In this document: positions 1-8,281 of the stretch, piece by piece
Position numbering within the stretch: the stretch's first letter is position 1
Layout of the letters: each line of letters begins with the position of its first letter
NCBI GenBank assembly: GCA_002413745.1
Contig: DHXP01000039.1
Span: 1-64,000, forward strand
Source of the DNA: Flavobacterium sp. UBA5153
GTDB lineage: Bacteria; Bacteroidota; Bacteroidia; Flavobacteriales; Flavobacteriaceae
DNA: 64,000 nucleotides
Direction: 5' to 3'
Made by a program: the position numbers and the translations under genes
Notes under the pieces: generated by a model
What the model was told of the DNA's origin: nothing
What the model saw: only the letters and a program-made list of their open reading frames with translations
Databases searched by the model: none

Positions 1-1
1 T

Positions 2-205
2 AATTCGAAAGATGTTGAAAAAGCGTTAAAATTGTTTTTGAGTAATTATGAAAAAAAGACATTATTTCTTGAAAAAGAAAAATGGGTGTCTGACTTATGT
101 TCCGATAATAAATTAGAAACAGCTATTCTGCGATCAAAAGGTTTTGGAGATGAAAACCCTTCGTATTCCAATATCTATAAAGCCTTTGAAAAGTTTAAAC
201 AATGA
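2..205 (+). CDS. C-terminal end of an unidentified gene (partial)
   Basis: An open frame enters from the left edge and ends in TGA after 67 codons; the start lies outside the window. The visible part is lysine-rich, predicted mostly helical and has no cysteine or glycine motif that suggests a family. It ends in FEKFKQ. I do not recognise it. The neighbouring DNA is a repeat-rich accessory region, so it could be cargo or a chromosomal gene; the sequence does not decide. Confidence 0.5.
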   Translation, partial: NSKDVEKALKLFLSNYEKKTLFLEKEKWVSDLCSDNKLETAILRSKGFGDENPSYSNIYKAFEKFKQ

Positions 206-639
206 AATTTATAGAATAGAAACAAGTAAAGTGGATATACCGAATTGTTGGAACAAGAAAAATTCCCACATCATTTAGGTAGTACTATTAACCCCGACCG
301 CGGAATTGCATTCCGTGCCCTTTCCAATTAGCAACTTAAATCCACTATACAACGACTCCCTCGATCGCCGGTGGAAAATGAAGCAAGAAAAACTTTTCCC
401 ATCCTTCACCACAAAAATCAAAGAAATTATCTCCATCAAATTGTAATAGCATATCAAAAGTTGCATATATTTGATAATGTAAAAAGCTATTTACAAGTAG
501 CCGCCAAATGTGCAACATTAAAAATGAACAAACGTTTAAAATTGAATACAAAAATTAATTTATCAAAATATTGTCAACTATTATTTTTTTATGACTATTT
601 TATAAATTTGGAATATATAACAAACTAAAATTTAAAATT
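206..639. other. gene-free stretch with repeat copy 1
   Basis: There is no convincing gene here. The stretch carries the first copy of a 116-bp direct repeat and then very AT-rich DNA. A TAAATTTG box at 603-610 fits the Bacteroidota -7 consensus TAnnTTTG and lies about 30 bases before the small gene that follows; I see no -33 element at the usual spacing. Confidence 0.5.
358..473 (+). repeat. 116-bp direct repeat, copy 1
   Basis: This copy aligns without gaps to 1609-1724. The first 86 or so bases differ at only about six positions, and the last 30 are less alike. The shared word GGAAAATGAAGCAAGAAAAA sits near the start. Both copies follow the word CGTGCCCT at slightly different distances. 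The pair brackets a small ORF and an unknown gene, so it may mark a mobile or duplicated unit. I see no transposase. Confidence 0.75.
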
Positions 640-771
640 ATGGCACTTAAACCAGGACCGAAAAGAATAGCTACATCAACAGGAAAGCCAGACCAACGCC
701 AACGTGATAATAAAGAAACACCCGGGAATACACCTTCATTAAAACCACCAAAAAATCCGTCAAAAAAATAA
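640..771 (+). CDS. small basic proline-rich protein (43 aa)
   Basis: A 43-codon frame starts MALKPGPKRIATSTGKP and ends in TAA. The product is strongly basic (many K and R), rich in proline and threonine, with no hydrophobic segment, so it would be a soluble, probably disordered small protein. I do not recognise a family. Support comes from coding-like composition, the TAAATTTG box about 30 bases upstream and its position between the two repeat copies. A chance ORF remains possible. Confidence 0.35.
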   Translation: MALKPGPKRIATSTGKPDQRQRDNKETPGNTPSLKPPKNPSKK

Positions 772-795
772 TCCGTAAGTATGATTACCCCCTCT

Positions 796-870
796 GGTGC
801 TCGTCTTTGACGAGTACCTACTTAAATTCAATTCAATTCGTAGCGTTTACTCGCCGCTGCTGAATAGCAG
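796..870. repeat. two REP-like hairpins
   Basis: Two stem-loops lie back to back. The first is a 10-bp stem (GGTGCTCGTC, loop TTT, GACGAGTACC) with one mispair. The second is CTGCT-GAAT-AGCAG at 857-870. GC-rich imperfect palindromes like the first resemble the REP elements scattered by RAYT-type transposases in Bacteroidota; that link is from memory and not shown here, because no RAYT gene is in the window. Confidence 0.5.
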
Positions 871-877
871 TAACTTT

Positions 878-1549
878 ATGAAGACAACACTACCAACAAA
901 GAAACAAATTGAAACGGCACAACAAAAAAACGTATGGGACTTTGGTAATGCAATTCTATATAAACTCTGCAAGGACAATTTTAATCACGACACGGACGAC
1001 CACATTCTAACGAAAGTTTTATTCATTGGGCGTATTTATGCTGCAGCAGTTGAAAGGAGAAAAAATAAGTCAAACGATATTAATGATAATTTTTACATTG
1101 ACACAGTTGCTCCTGCTTTTAGAAAATCTAAACTTGACGAAAAATTATCAGTACTGAAAATTGGAAAGACTGAAAATATTAATAACATAAAATCTGTTTT
1201 GCAGACACATTATTTTTTGACAAGTATGCTTAAAAAAATCACAGCCCTAGAAAAGCGTTCTTTTAGTTCAAAGTATTTACATTTTCATCTTCCAGACTTG
1301 TTTTTTATTTATGACAGTAGAGCAGTTAACGCATTAAGAAAATTTACAAGTCAAGTTCCAAAGGACTTAAAATACATTCTTGAACTTGAAAATATTGACA
1401 ATGAATATGCAAAGTTCTATTGTAAATGCTTTGATTTAAAAAGACAAATAAAAACTCAGTTAAACATTGAATTGACTAACAGACAACTTGATAATTTACT
1501 AATTGAAATAGCCAACAAACAAGGCAGCTTAAAATTGAAAACAATCTAA
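878..1549 (+). CDS. unknown protein flanked by direct repeats
   Basis: This is a 223-aa protein when started at the internal ATG (MKTTLPTKKQIETAQ). The same frame stays open upstream to 797, but that extension runs through the REP-like hairpins, so the later start is preferred. The product is basic, predicted mostly helical and cytoplasmic, with no signal peptide or membrane segment. I recognise no family. A central block rich in aromatic residues (HFHLPDLFFIYDSRAVNAL) looks like a conserved core. It stands alone between the two copies of the 116-bp repeat, and its codon use is as AT-rich as the cargo on either side. It may be a cargo gene of unknown role. Confidence 0.6.
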   Translation: MKTTLPTKKQIETAQQKNVWDFGNAILYKLCKDNFNHDTDDHILTKVLFIGRIYAAAVERRKNKSNDINDNFYIDTVAPAFRKSKLDEKLSVLKIGKTENINNIKSVLQTHYFLTSMLKKITALEKRSFSSKYLHFHLPDLFFIYDSRAVNALRKFTSQVPKDLKYILELENIDNEYAKFYCKCFDLKRQIKTQLNIELTNRQLDNLLIEIANKQGSLKLKTI

Positions 1550-1856
1550 TTCTAACAGAAGACCCAAAGCTGGCGTGATTTTCTAGCTCGTGCCCTCAAC
1601 AAAAGAATCCCTCGACCGCCAGTGGAAAATGAAGCAAGAAAAACTTTCCCCATCCTTCACAACAAAAATCAAAGAAATTATCTCTATCCAATTGTAAAAG
1701 TGTACTAAAAGTTCTATATATTTGAAACAACTAATAGTCTCGAAACTATTTATGCAATCATTTGCAACTATTCAACCAAATTAGGGTGTATATACATTCT
1801 TTAAATTAGCATACAAATCCAAGTTATGAGCCTCACAAAAAAGAACTAAAAGTTTA
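1550..1856. other. gene-free stretch with repeat copy 2
   Basis: No gene is visible. The stretch holds the second copy of the direct repeat and AT-rich DNA leading to the truncated endonuclease gene. Confidence 0.5.
1609..1724 (+). repeat. 116-bp direct repeat, copy 2
   Basis: Same orientation and length as copy 1 at 358-473. The copies are 1251 bp apart, so recombination between them would delete the small basic protein gene and the unknown 223-aa gene. A much weaker third match, limited to the AAAATGAAACAAGAAAAG word, occurs near 11780. Confidence 0.75.
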
Positions 1857-2456
1857 ATGGAAACAAAAAAGAAAATTTCGCCACAGGCAATTTTAGCTCT
1901 AAAGGAAGCTTTATCTGTTATTTACTGGAAAAAAGAGGATTTACAACAATTCATTAAATTAACAATTGATAATCCAGCCATTATTTCTACAATCAATTGG
2001 GCAGTTACAAAACGAGAAATTGTGAAAGAACTTCTTAATAGGATGACAAACCGACTAGATATTTACGAATCCGATTTATTGAATTTGGTTATGGCAGTAA
2101 CAGATTTTAATGATTTTGGAAATTTAAAATATTGGGATGAAGATGGCTCCAAAACAAAAAAAGCCAAAGAAGCTGTACATTATTTAAGAAGTTTCACCAA
2201 AGGATTTATTCAAATAACAAAAGAGCAAGAAGAAGCTAAAATAAGAAAAGCCAAAGCAGTACAGAACACTAAAAAAGCTCTATCACTTGAACAAGAATTG
2301 GTACAATTTAAAGATGAATTCAATAAAATAGCTGTTAATACTAATTTCCAACAACGTGGATTTCAACTTGAAAAATTCCTTTACAACTTATTCCTGCTTT
2401 TTGATTTAGAACCAAAAGGATCTTTCAAGATTTATGGTGAGCAAATTGTCGGATGA
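1857..2456 (+). pseudogene. truncated restriction-endonuclease-like gene
   Basis: The 199-aa frame matches, as I recall the family, the N-terminal helical half of Bacteroidota restriction-endonuclease-fold proteins. The run GFQLEKFLYNLFLLFDLEP followed by GSFKIYGEQI is the entry to the nuclease domain. In full-length relatives this continues as GEQIDGAF and on to the catalytic E/D-x-K core. Here the frame ends at GEQIVG and a stop, so the catalytic half is missing. No continuation is visible in the following 90 bases in any frame. The simplest reading is a deletion that removed the catalytic domain and brought the downstream operon close. A surviving stand-alone helical protein is possible but less likely. 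Confidence 0.6.
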
Positions 2457-2545
2457 AATCCTTGGTAAATCCTAACAAGAATAAGAAAATTAAAAAATTA
2501 CAATTAATATAATACTTCAGTTGAACTTTATACAATGATTTAGAA

Positions 2546-4777
2546 ATGGATATAATCAAAAATAACCCTTACAGGATAATAGGAATATTGATTGGTACTT
2601 CAACAAGGGAAGAACATACCAAAACCAAAAAGCTAAAAATGTATATTGATGCGGGTCAAGAAGTACCCGAAGACTTTAGCTTTCCCATTATTGGTGATTT
2701 AAATAGAAGTATTGATACCGTTGATGATGCAATTTCAAAATTGAATTTAAATAATGATCGTGTAAACACTTCATTATTTTGGTTTTATAATGGCAATGCC
2801 ATTACTGATGAACCTGTGTTTGATGCTTTGAAAGCTTCAAAAGAAGAGGCTAAAGAAGCAATAGATGTTTGGATAAGATTGGCATCAGCAGATGAAGTTA
2901 CAAAAAGAAACGCATCTGCTTTTCAGAATCTTTCCACTATATATTTAAATAGCGCTTTTAAGAAAACAACAATTTCTAAAAATAATCTCGAAAAAGGAAT
3001 TACTCTTAAGTTGAAGTTTTTAGAAAGTGATTTCATAAATGATTTTATTAAACTTTCTTCCGACGAAACCTACAAAGTATCTAAAGAAGGTTTACAAATC
3101 TACTTCTTAAATCAAGTTTATAATGAAATTGAAAAAGTAGATAAAAACTTTGTGGATTGGTATCTTGATTGCATTACAAAAATTTCATTCACTGCAAAGC
3201 AAAATTATTTAAATAATTTCGTTTCAAAACCAATTGAAGTTGTCAAAAATCTAATCGAGGAAAATAAAACAGTAAGAAAAGAAAGCCCCAGTAAAGCATA
3301 TATTTTAGGAAATGGTCTTTATACAACCGGAAGCGAAAAAATAAATACAATTAAAAATATTCTAGGTAAAAGCAATATCCAATTTACTTCCATCACGGAT
3401 AAACTTTCTGATGAAATATTGCAATGTGGTATTGTTTACTTTAAAAAATTCAAAGATACTGCGACTGATCCAAGCGAAAAAGCAATGGATTTATTCAAAA
3501 AAGCAAAAAAACTGGCTGTTGGAAGTATTGCAATCCAAAGATGCCAAGAAAACACAGAAAACCTACAAGAATGGATTGATGAAAAACCGGAACGTGATAA
3601 ATTGAGTCAAATCAAATCCCATCTTGATTCTTTACTGCACTTATTTGATGAATTTGAAAATAAAAATGAAACAATAGCTAATGCTAAAGTATTGGTTAAT
3701 ACGGCAAAACCTATTTTAATCAATATAAAAAGTGTTTTAGGCAGTACAGATGAATTATATTTAAGGCTTTCGACTCGTGTTGCTGGTCAGGCGCAAAGTT
3801 ATATCATAGAAGAAGTAAACAATGTCCAAGAAAATTTAGATTACAATCTGGCTATTGACAGATACGGCACCCTAAATAGGATAAAGTCTGCCCTAAGAAA
3901 TGGATGGGAAGTAACCAATTTAATTGGTACTTTAGATATGGAGGACGAATACAAAACGGTACGTTTTACTCCTAATAAAAATACGCTAAGAAGTTTATGT
4001 GTTCAATTAGATGTTAGTACAACCAGTATTAGTAGTCCTTCAATTTCAACTCCAAGACCAGCTCCAACACCAAGACCAGCACCTCCACAATCAAATTCAG
4101 AAGGGGTTAATTGGGTGGGTTGGATCATAGGTATAATTATTTTAATAGGAGCAATTAAGAGTTGTAGTGCAGCAAACAAAAATGAATACGACAATGATAC
4201 TGCAATAGATACAACTGCAGTAGCTGTTGATACAACGGCTGTGATAGTTGATACAGCAGCAGTTGTTGCTGACACATCATCTTATGTTATAGATACATCA
4301 GCAATTATCCAACCAGAAGAAAATTATTCAAGTCCGTATATTGGCAACCAATTATCTAATGGTTCGTCTCCATTAAACAATTGTTTTGGTTCTGGTGATT
4401 ATCAAGGAAATGCGACTTTGACAATTAAAAATGGTGGTAATTCAGATGCAATTGTGTGTTTATACAGTACTTCAAAAGACCGAACAATTAGAAATGAATA
4501 TGTACAGAAAAATTCATCGTTTAAAATGTCAAGTATATCTCAAGGTTATTATAAAATTAGAGTGTTTTATGGTAATGATTGGAATCCTGGTTTAGAAAAC
4601 AGTTGTGGCACAAAAGGAAATTTTGAATCGGATGTGAATTTTTCAGAATTTGATGGTACGGAATATTTTGAAGATAGTTCAAGAGGTTATACAAATGCAA
4701 CGGTAACACTCTATACAGTTGCAAATGGAAACGCATCATCTTCATCTATTGACCAATCTTCTTTCTTTAATAAATAA
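2546..4777 (+). CDS. large membrane-anchored repeat protein, first gene of the Hsp70/TerB operon
   Basis: A 743-aa protein. The N-terminus (NNPYRIIGILIGTSTREE) opens a J-domain-like or TPR-like helical region; no HPD tripeptide is visible, so it is not a canonical DnaJ. Residues about 100-500 are helical and charged. A proline-rich linker (about residues 495-515) leads to one membrane helix (VGWIIGIIILIGAIKS, about 525-540), then a run of D-T-x-A-V repeats and a C-terminal beta-rich domain of about 130 residues with three cysteines. The latter resembles the tail domain fused to some bacterial J-proteins. The layout predicts a cytoplasmic scaffold with an extracytoplasmic tail. It opens a tight operon with a coiled-coil protein and an Hsp70, so it may be the co-chaperone or sensor. 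Function is inferred. Confidence 0.7.
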   Translation: MDIIKNNPYRIIGILIGTSTREEHTKTKKLKMYIDAGQEVPEDFSFPIIGDLNRSIDTVDDAISKLNLNNDRVNTSLFWFYNGNAITDEPVFDALKASKEEAKEAIDVWIRLASADEVTKRNASAFQNLSTIYLNSAFKKTTISKNNLEKGITLKLKFLESDFINDFIKLSSDETYKVSKEGLQIYFLNQVYNEIEKVDKNFVDWYLDCITKISFTAKQNYLNNFVSKPIEVVKNLIEENKTVRKESPSKAYILGNGLYTTGSEKINTIKNILGKSNIQFTSITDKLSDEILQCGIVYFKKFKDTATDPSEKAMDLFKKAKKLAVGSIAIQRCQENTENLQEWIDEKPERDKLSQIKSHLDSLLHLFDEFENKNETIANAKVLVNTAKPILINIKSVLGSTDELYLRLSTRVAGQAQSYIIEEVNNVQENLDYNLAIDRYGTLNRIKSALRNGWEVTNLIGTLDMEDEYKTVRFTPNKNTLRSLCVQLDVSTTSISSPSISTPRPAPTPRPAPPQSNSEGVNWVGWIIGIIILIGAIKSCSAANKNEYDNDTAIDTTAVAVDTTAVIVDTAAVVADTSSYVIDTSAIIQPEENYSSPYIGNQLSNGSSPLNNCFGSGDYQGNATLTIKNGGNSDAIVCLYSTSKDRTIRNEYVQKNSSFKMSSISQGYYKIRVFYGNDWNPGLENSCGTKGNFESDVNFSEFDGTEYFEDSSRGYTNATVTLYTVANGNASSSSIDQSSFFNK

Positions 4778-4794
4778 ATTAACTAATAAAACTA

Positions 4795-5694
4795 ATGAAA
4801 AACAAACTATCATTCGGCATTATATTATTTTCTTTCGTAAGTGCTTTTGCACAAATAACCAAAGAAGATATAACCAAAGAAATAAAGCCTTTAACGGAAA
4901 AAGTTAAAACGCTTCAATCAGAAAACAATAAACTGAAAACTGAAATCAGTTCAATAAATTCTAAACTGGCTACAGTTAATCTAAAACTCGAAACTCTTGA
5001 TCAAAAAGTGCAATCCAATGCTTCTGATATTCAAAATACGAATTCAGAGTTAAATGGAAAAATAACAAGTTCGGAAACAACAACAAATCATAAATTCACA
5101 CAGGTTGATAATTCATTAAGTAATAATTCTTTGTGGTCAATTATTGGGATATTGGGAGCAATTATAGTTTCAGGATTTGTATACTGGTTAGTGAGTAAAC
5201 GACAAACTATCGACAAAACAGATGTTGAGGCACAAATTAGTAAAACTACTAAAACTCTCGAAGAGGAAGGGGTTAAATTAGATACTAAATTGACAGAAGT
5301 ACTAGAAACACAATTGAAATTAATACAAGAAGAAAGAGCTAAAACTCCAGCTAATAAATCAGAAGAAATAGACCATTCTTTAGCATTAAAAGTAGCTGAT
5401 GAAATTGTACGTATAAATAAAAACCTATCCAATATGGATACAAGCACCAAAGGCTTAAAACAACTATCGGCATCTGTTAAACGTATTGAAGATACTTTTG
5501 CAGCAAATGGTTATGATATGCCTGAGATACTTAACAAACCTTTTGACTCAAGAGTAAAAATGGTAGCAAATATGGTTGAAGATGAAAATTTAGGAAAAGG
5601 AATTGAAATAATAACTAAAATAATAAAACCACAAGTAAACTATAAAGGAGTGCTTATACAATCAGCTCAAGTAGAAGTTTCGGTAGGTCAATAA
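4795..5694 (+). CDS. membrane-anchored coiled-coil protein
   Basis: A 299-aa protein. It starts with a signal-peptide-like segment (ending SAFAQ), followed by about 80 residues of heptad-rich coiled coil, one membrane helix (SLWSIIGILGAIIVSGFVYWL, about residues 115-136), and a second, cytoplasmic-looking helical region. No enzyme motif is visible. It begins 17 bases after the preceding gene and ends 11 bases before the Hsp70 gene, so the three are almost certainly co-transcribed. The layout suggests a membrane tether that oligomerises, with its C-terminal half available to partners in the cytoplasm. I do not recognise the family. Confidence 0.7.
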   Translation: MKNKLSFGIILFSFVSAFAQITKEDITKEIKPLTEKVKTLQSENNKLKTEISSINSKLATVNLKLETLDQKVQSNASDIQNTNSELNGKITSSETTTNHKFTQVDNSLSNNSLWSIIGILGAIIVSGFVYWLVSKRQTIDKTDVEAQISKTTKTLEEEGVKLDTKLTEVLETQLKLIQEERAKTPANKSEEIDHSLALKVADEIVRINKNLSNMDTSTKGLKQLSASVKRIEDTFAANGYDMPEILNKPFDSRVKMVANMVEDENLGKGIEIITKIIKPQVNYKGVLIQSAQVEVSVGQ

Positions 5695-5705
5695 ATAATT
5701 AAAAA

Positions 5706-8261
5706 ATGAGAACAAAAATAGACTACGGCATCGATTTAGGAACTACTAATTCTGCAATTGCAAGAATTGAAAATGGCAAACCAGTCATTAAAAAATCCGA
5801 CACTCTAAAAGATACTATTCCTTCTTGTGTTAGCATAAATAAGAAAAAAAATATTTTAGCTGGGGATGCTGCTTTTAATGCTTTAAAAGTAGATAAAACT
5901 AGAGCGCTCAAAACTTTGAAGAACGAAGATTCTAATGCCTACATTGAATTTAAAAGAACGATGGGAACTGACGCTTCATTTCCAAGTTCTAATATGGGTA
6001 AAGTATTTTCATCGGAAGAATTATCAGCTGAAATATTAATGAAATTAAAATCATTTATTACAGATGAAGCGGTAAAATCGATAGTAATTACTGTTCCTGC
6101 TAAATTTACGATGGTTCAAAAGGATGCTACTGTAAAGGCTGGTAAACTAGCGGGTTTTGAGCATATTGAATTGTTGCAAGAACCTATTGCAGCATCTATG
6201 GCTTATGGTCTTGATGCTGAAAATAAAGATGGTATTTGGTTAGTTTATGATTTTGGTGGTGGAACTTTTGATGCAGCTCTAATTAAAGTTGAGGATGGTA
6301 TTATGAAAGTTGTAGATACTGAAGGAGATAACTGGCTAGGAGGCAAAAACCTTGATGAAGCAATTGTTGATCAAATTATTCTACCCTATTTAGAAAATAA
6401 TTTTTCAATTAACGAAATTTTATCTAATTCTGAAAAAAAAGAAGTCCTACGAAACTCGGTAAAGTATTTTACTGAGGAATGTAAAATTCAAATGTCATTT
6501 AGAGACAATCATAATATTTTAACTGATTTAGGAGATTTACCTATTGAAGATGAAGAAGGCGAAGAATTATCTTTGGATATTGACGTAACTCAAGAAAGTT
6601 TAAAGGAGGTTGTTGGCCCAATCTTTCAAAAGTCAATTGATATTTGTAAAGATTTATTAAAAAGAAACAATCTAAAAGGGTCTCAATTAACAACAGTATT
6701 ATTAGTTGGTGGCCCAACATATTCTCCAATTTTGAGAAAAATGTTAAAGGAGCAAATAACAGATAAAATCAATACAAGTATTGACCCAATGACATCTGTA
6801 GCTTCTGGTGCTGCATTGTTTGCTTCAACTATTTCTGTTTCAGAAGAAGTGATGGAACAAAGCAGAGACACTACAAAGTTACAATTAGAAATAAAACACG
6901 AGGCAACAACAGTTGAGGAGGAAGAAATGGTAAACATCAAAATCCTTAAAGAAAAAACTGAAGGCACTATTCCAGATAAAGTTTTTGCAGATGTGGTGCG
7001 TGGTGACAAAGCTTGGTCAAGTGGAAAAAAACAAATTAGTGGAAAAGCCACTTTAGTTGATGTCCAGTTAAATATGGGTGCATCAAATACTTTTGAAGTT
7101 ATACTATATGATGAACAAGGAAACAAGTTAGAATGTCAACCTAATACGTTTAACATATTACAAGGAATTAATCCTGGACAAGCTACTTTACCCTATCATA
7201 TTGCAATTGAAATCACTGACCGTATTCAAGGAAAGGATTTATTAACAGCTATAAAAGGATTAGAAAAAAATCAGACACTACCTGCAACTGGAATAACTGA
7301 AAAATTAAAAACGCAAAAAGATATTCGTCCCGGAATAAGTTCGGATGAAATTATCATTCCTATCTATCAAGGAGATTATTATGCTGAAGGGACAACAGCT
7401 ATCCATAGCACTCATATAAACGACGTAAAAATTAACGGAGAAGATTTACCTTCATTACTTCCAGCTGGTAGTGATGTTGAAATTACTTTAAAAGTGGATC
7501 GTTCCGAGCAAATGACAGTATCTATTTTCTTCCCTTATTTAAACCATACTGAACAACAAACGGTAGAAATAATCCAAGGTAAGTCTGTTAGTAAAGAATG
7601 GTTGGAAAATGAAATCAGAAAAGCAAGAAAAACTGCTAAAAGATTAAAGGAAGAAAACAATTCAACAGAGGTTGAAAAAATTATTACCAACATTAATGGT
7701 ATTGCTGAACAATTAGAACACAAAGGCGGTGGAGATAGTGGTAAACTCGAAGTTCAAGATAATTTATTAAAAGAACTAAGGGCATTAGACAAATTGGATA
7801 GTGAAACCGAATGGCCAAAAGTGGAAAAAGAATTAAAAGAAAACTTTTATGAATTAGAAGAATTGCTAAATAAAGTAAAAAGCAATGGTGATGAAAGTGA
7901 TTTAAAAATGGAAGCAATCGATGCCCATATGAAAGAGTTCAAAATAAAAATTGAACAAATCATAAAAGAGAAAAGTGTAATTCACGCCAAAGAATTAATC
8001 GAAGAAATAGATAGTTTGGATTTTAATATCAGAGATATTTTGGCAGGTCCACAAATGGATATTTCAATGATAAATAACATTAATTCCAATTTTTCAAATA
8101 CAAATTGGAAAGACAGTAACAAAGCTAGAACCTTATTAAACCAAGCCATTCAATCTATTAATAACGGTAATGTTTCAAATTTGAGACCAATATTAATTCA
8201 AATAATTGATGTTATGGATAGAGAAGACGCTGAGAAACTAACGGGTAAATTAACTAGATAA
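5706..8261 (+). CDS. divergent Hsp70-family (DnaK-like) ATPase
   Basis: 851 aa against about 640 for housekeeping DnaK. The actin-fold ATPase domain (about residues 1-380) is intact: phosphate 1 loop GIDLGTTNSAIA, phosphate 2 loop DFGGGTFDAALI, adenosine motif LLVGGPTYSPIL. After it come a recognisable but divergent beta-sandwich substrate-binding region and an extended acidic coiled coil (about residues 640-790) in place of the short DnaK lid. The EEVD-like or acidic DnaK tail is absent. It sits between a membrane coiled-coil gene and a kinase-AAA+ fusion, not next to grpE or dnaJ. It is thus a dedicated Hsp70, probably remodelling complexes within this operon's system rather than acting as the general chaperone. 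Confidence 0.9.
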   Translation: MRTKIDYGIDLGTTNSAIARIENGKPVIKKSDTLKDTIPSCVSINKKKNILAGDAAFNALKVDKTRALKTLKNEDSNAYIEFKRTMGTDASFPSSNMGKVFSSEELSAEILMKLKSFITDEAVKSIVITVPAKFTMVQKDATVKAGKLAGFEHIELLQEPIAASMAYGLDAENKDGIWLVYDFGGGTFDAALIKVEDGIMKVVDTEGDNWLGGKNLDEAIVDQIILPYLENNFSINEILSNSEKKEVLRNSVKYFTEECKIQMSFRDNHNILTDLGDLPIEDEEGEELSLDIDVTQESLKEVVGPIFQKSIDICKDLLKRNNLKGSQLTTVLLVGGPTYSPILRKMLKEQITDKINTSIDPMTSVASGAALFASTISVSEEVMEQSRDTTKLQLEIKHEATTVEEEEMVNIKILKEKTEGTIPDKVFADVVRGDKAWSSGKKQISGKATLVDVQLNMGASNTFEVILYDEQGNKLECQPNTFNILQGINPGQATLPYHIAIEITDRIQGKDLLTAIKGLEKNQTLPATGITEKLKTQKDIRPGISSDEIIIPIYQGDYYAEGTTAIHSTHINDVKINGEDLPSLLPAGSDVEITLKVDRSEQMTVSIFFPYLNHTEQQTVEIIQGKSVSKEWLENEIRKARKTAKRLKEENNSTEVEKIITNINGIAEQLEHKGGGDSGKLEVQDNLLKELRALDKLDSETEWPKVEKELKENFYELEELLNKVKSNGDESDLKMEAIDAHMKEFKIKIEQIIKEKSVIHAKELIEEIDSLDFNIRDILAGPQMDISMINNINSNFSNTNWKDSNKARTLLNQAIQSINNGNVSNLRPILIQIIDVMDREDAEKLTGKLTR

Positions 8262-8281
8262 TTAGAAATTAACGAAACTAG

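Noticed and set aside
371-628. 85-codon plus-strand ORF
   Set aside because: It starts inside the 116-bp repeat, and the second repeat copy has a stop early in the same register. Composition is that of AT-rich non-coding DNA.
797-877. upstream extension of the unknown 223-aa gene
   Set aside because: The extension runs through two palindromes and reads as low-quality coding; the internal ATG is a better start.
5706-8261. Hsp70 as the housekeeping dnaK
   Set aside because: Length, divergent C-terminus and neighbours differ from dnaK; no grpE or dnaJ nearby.
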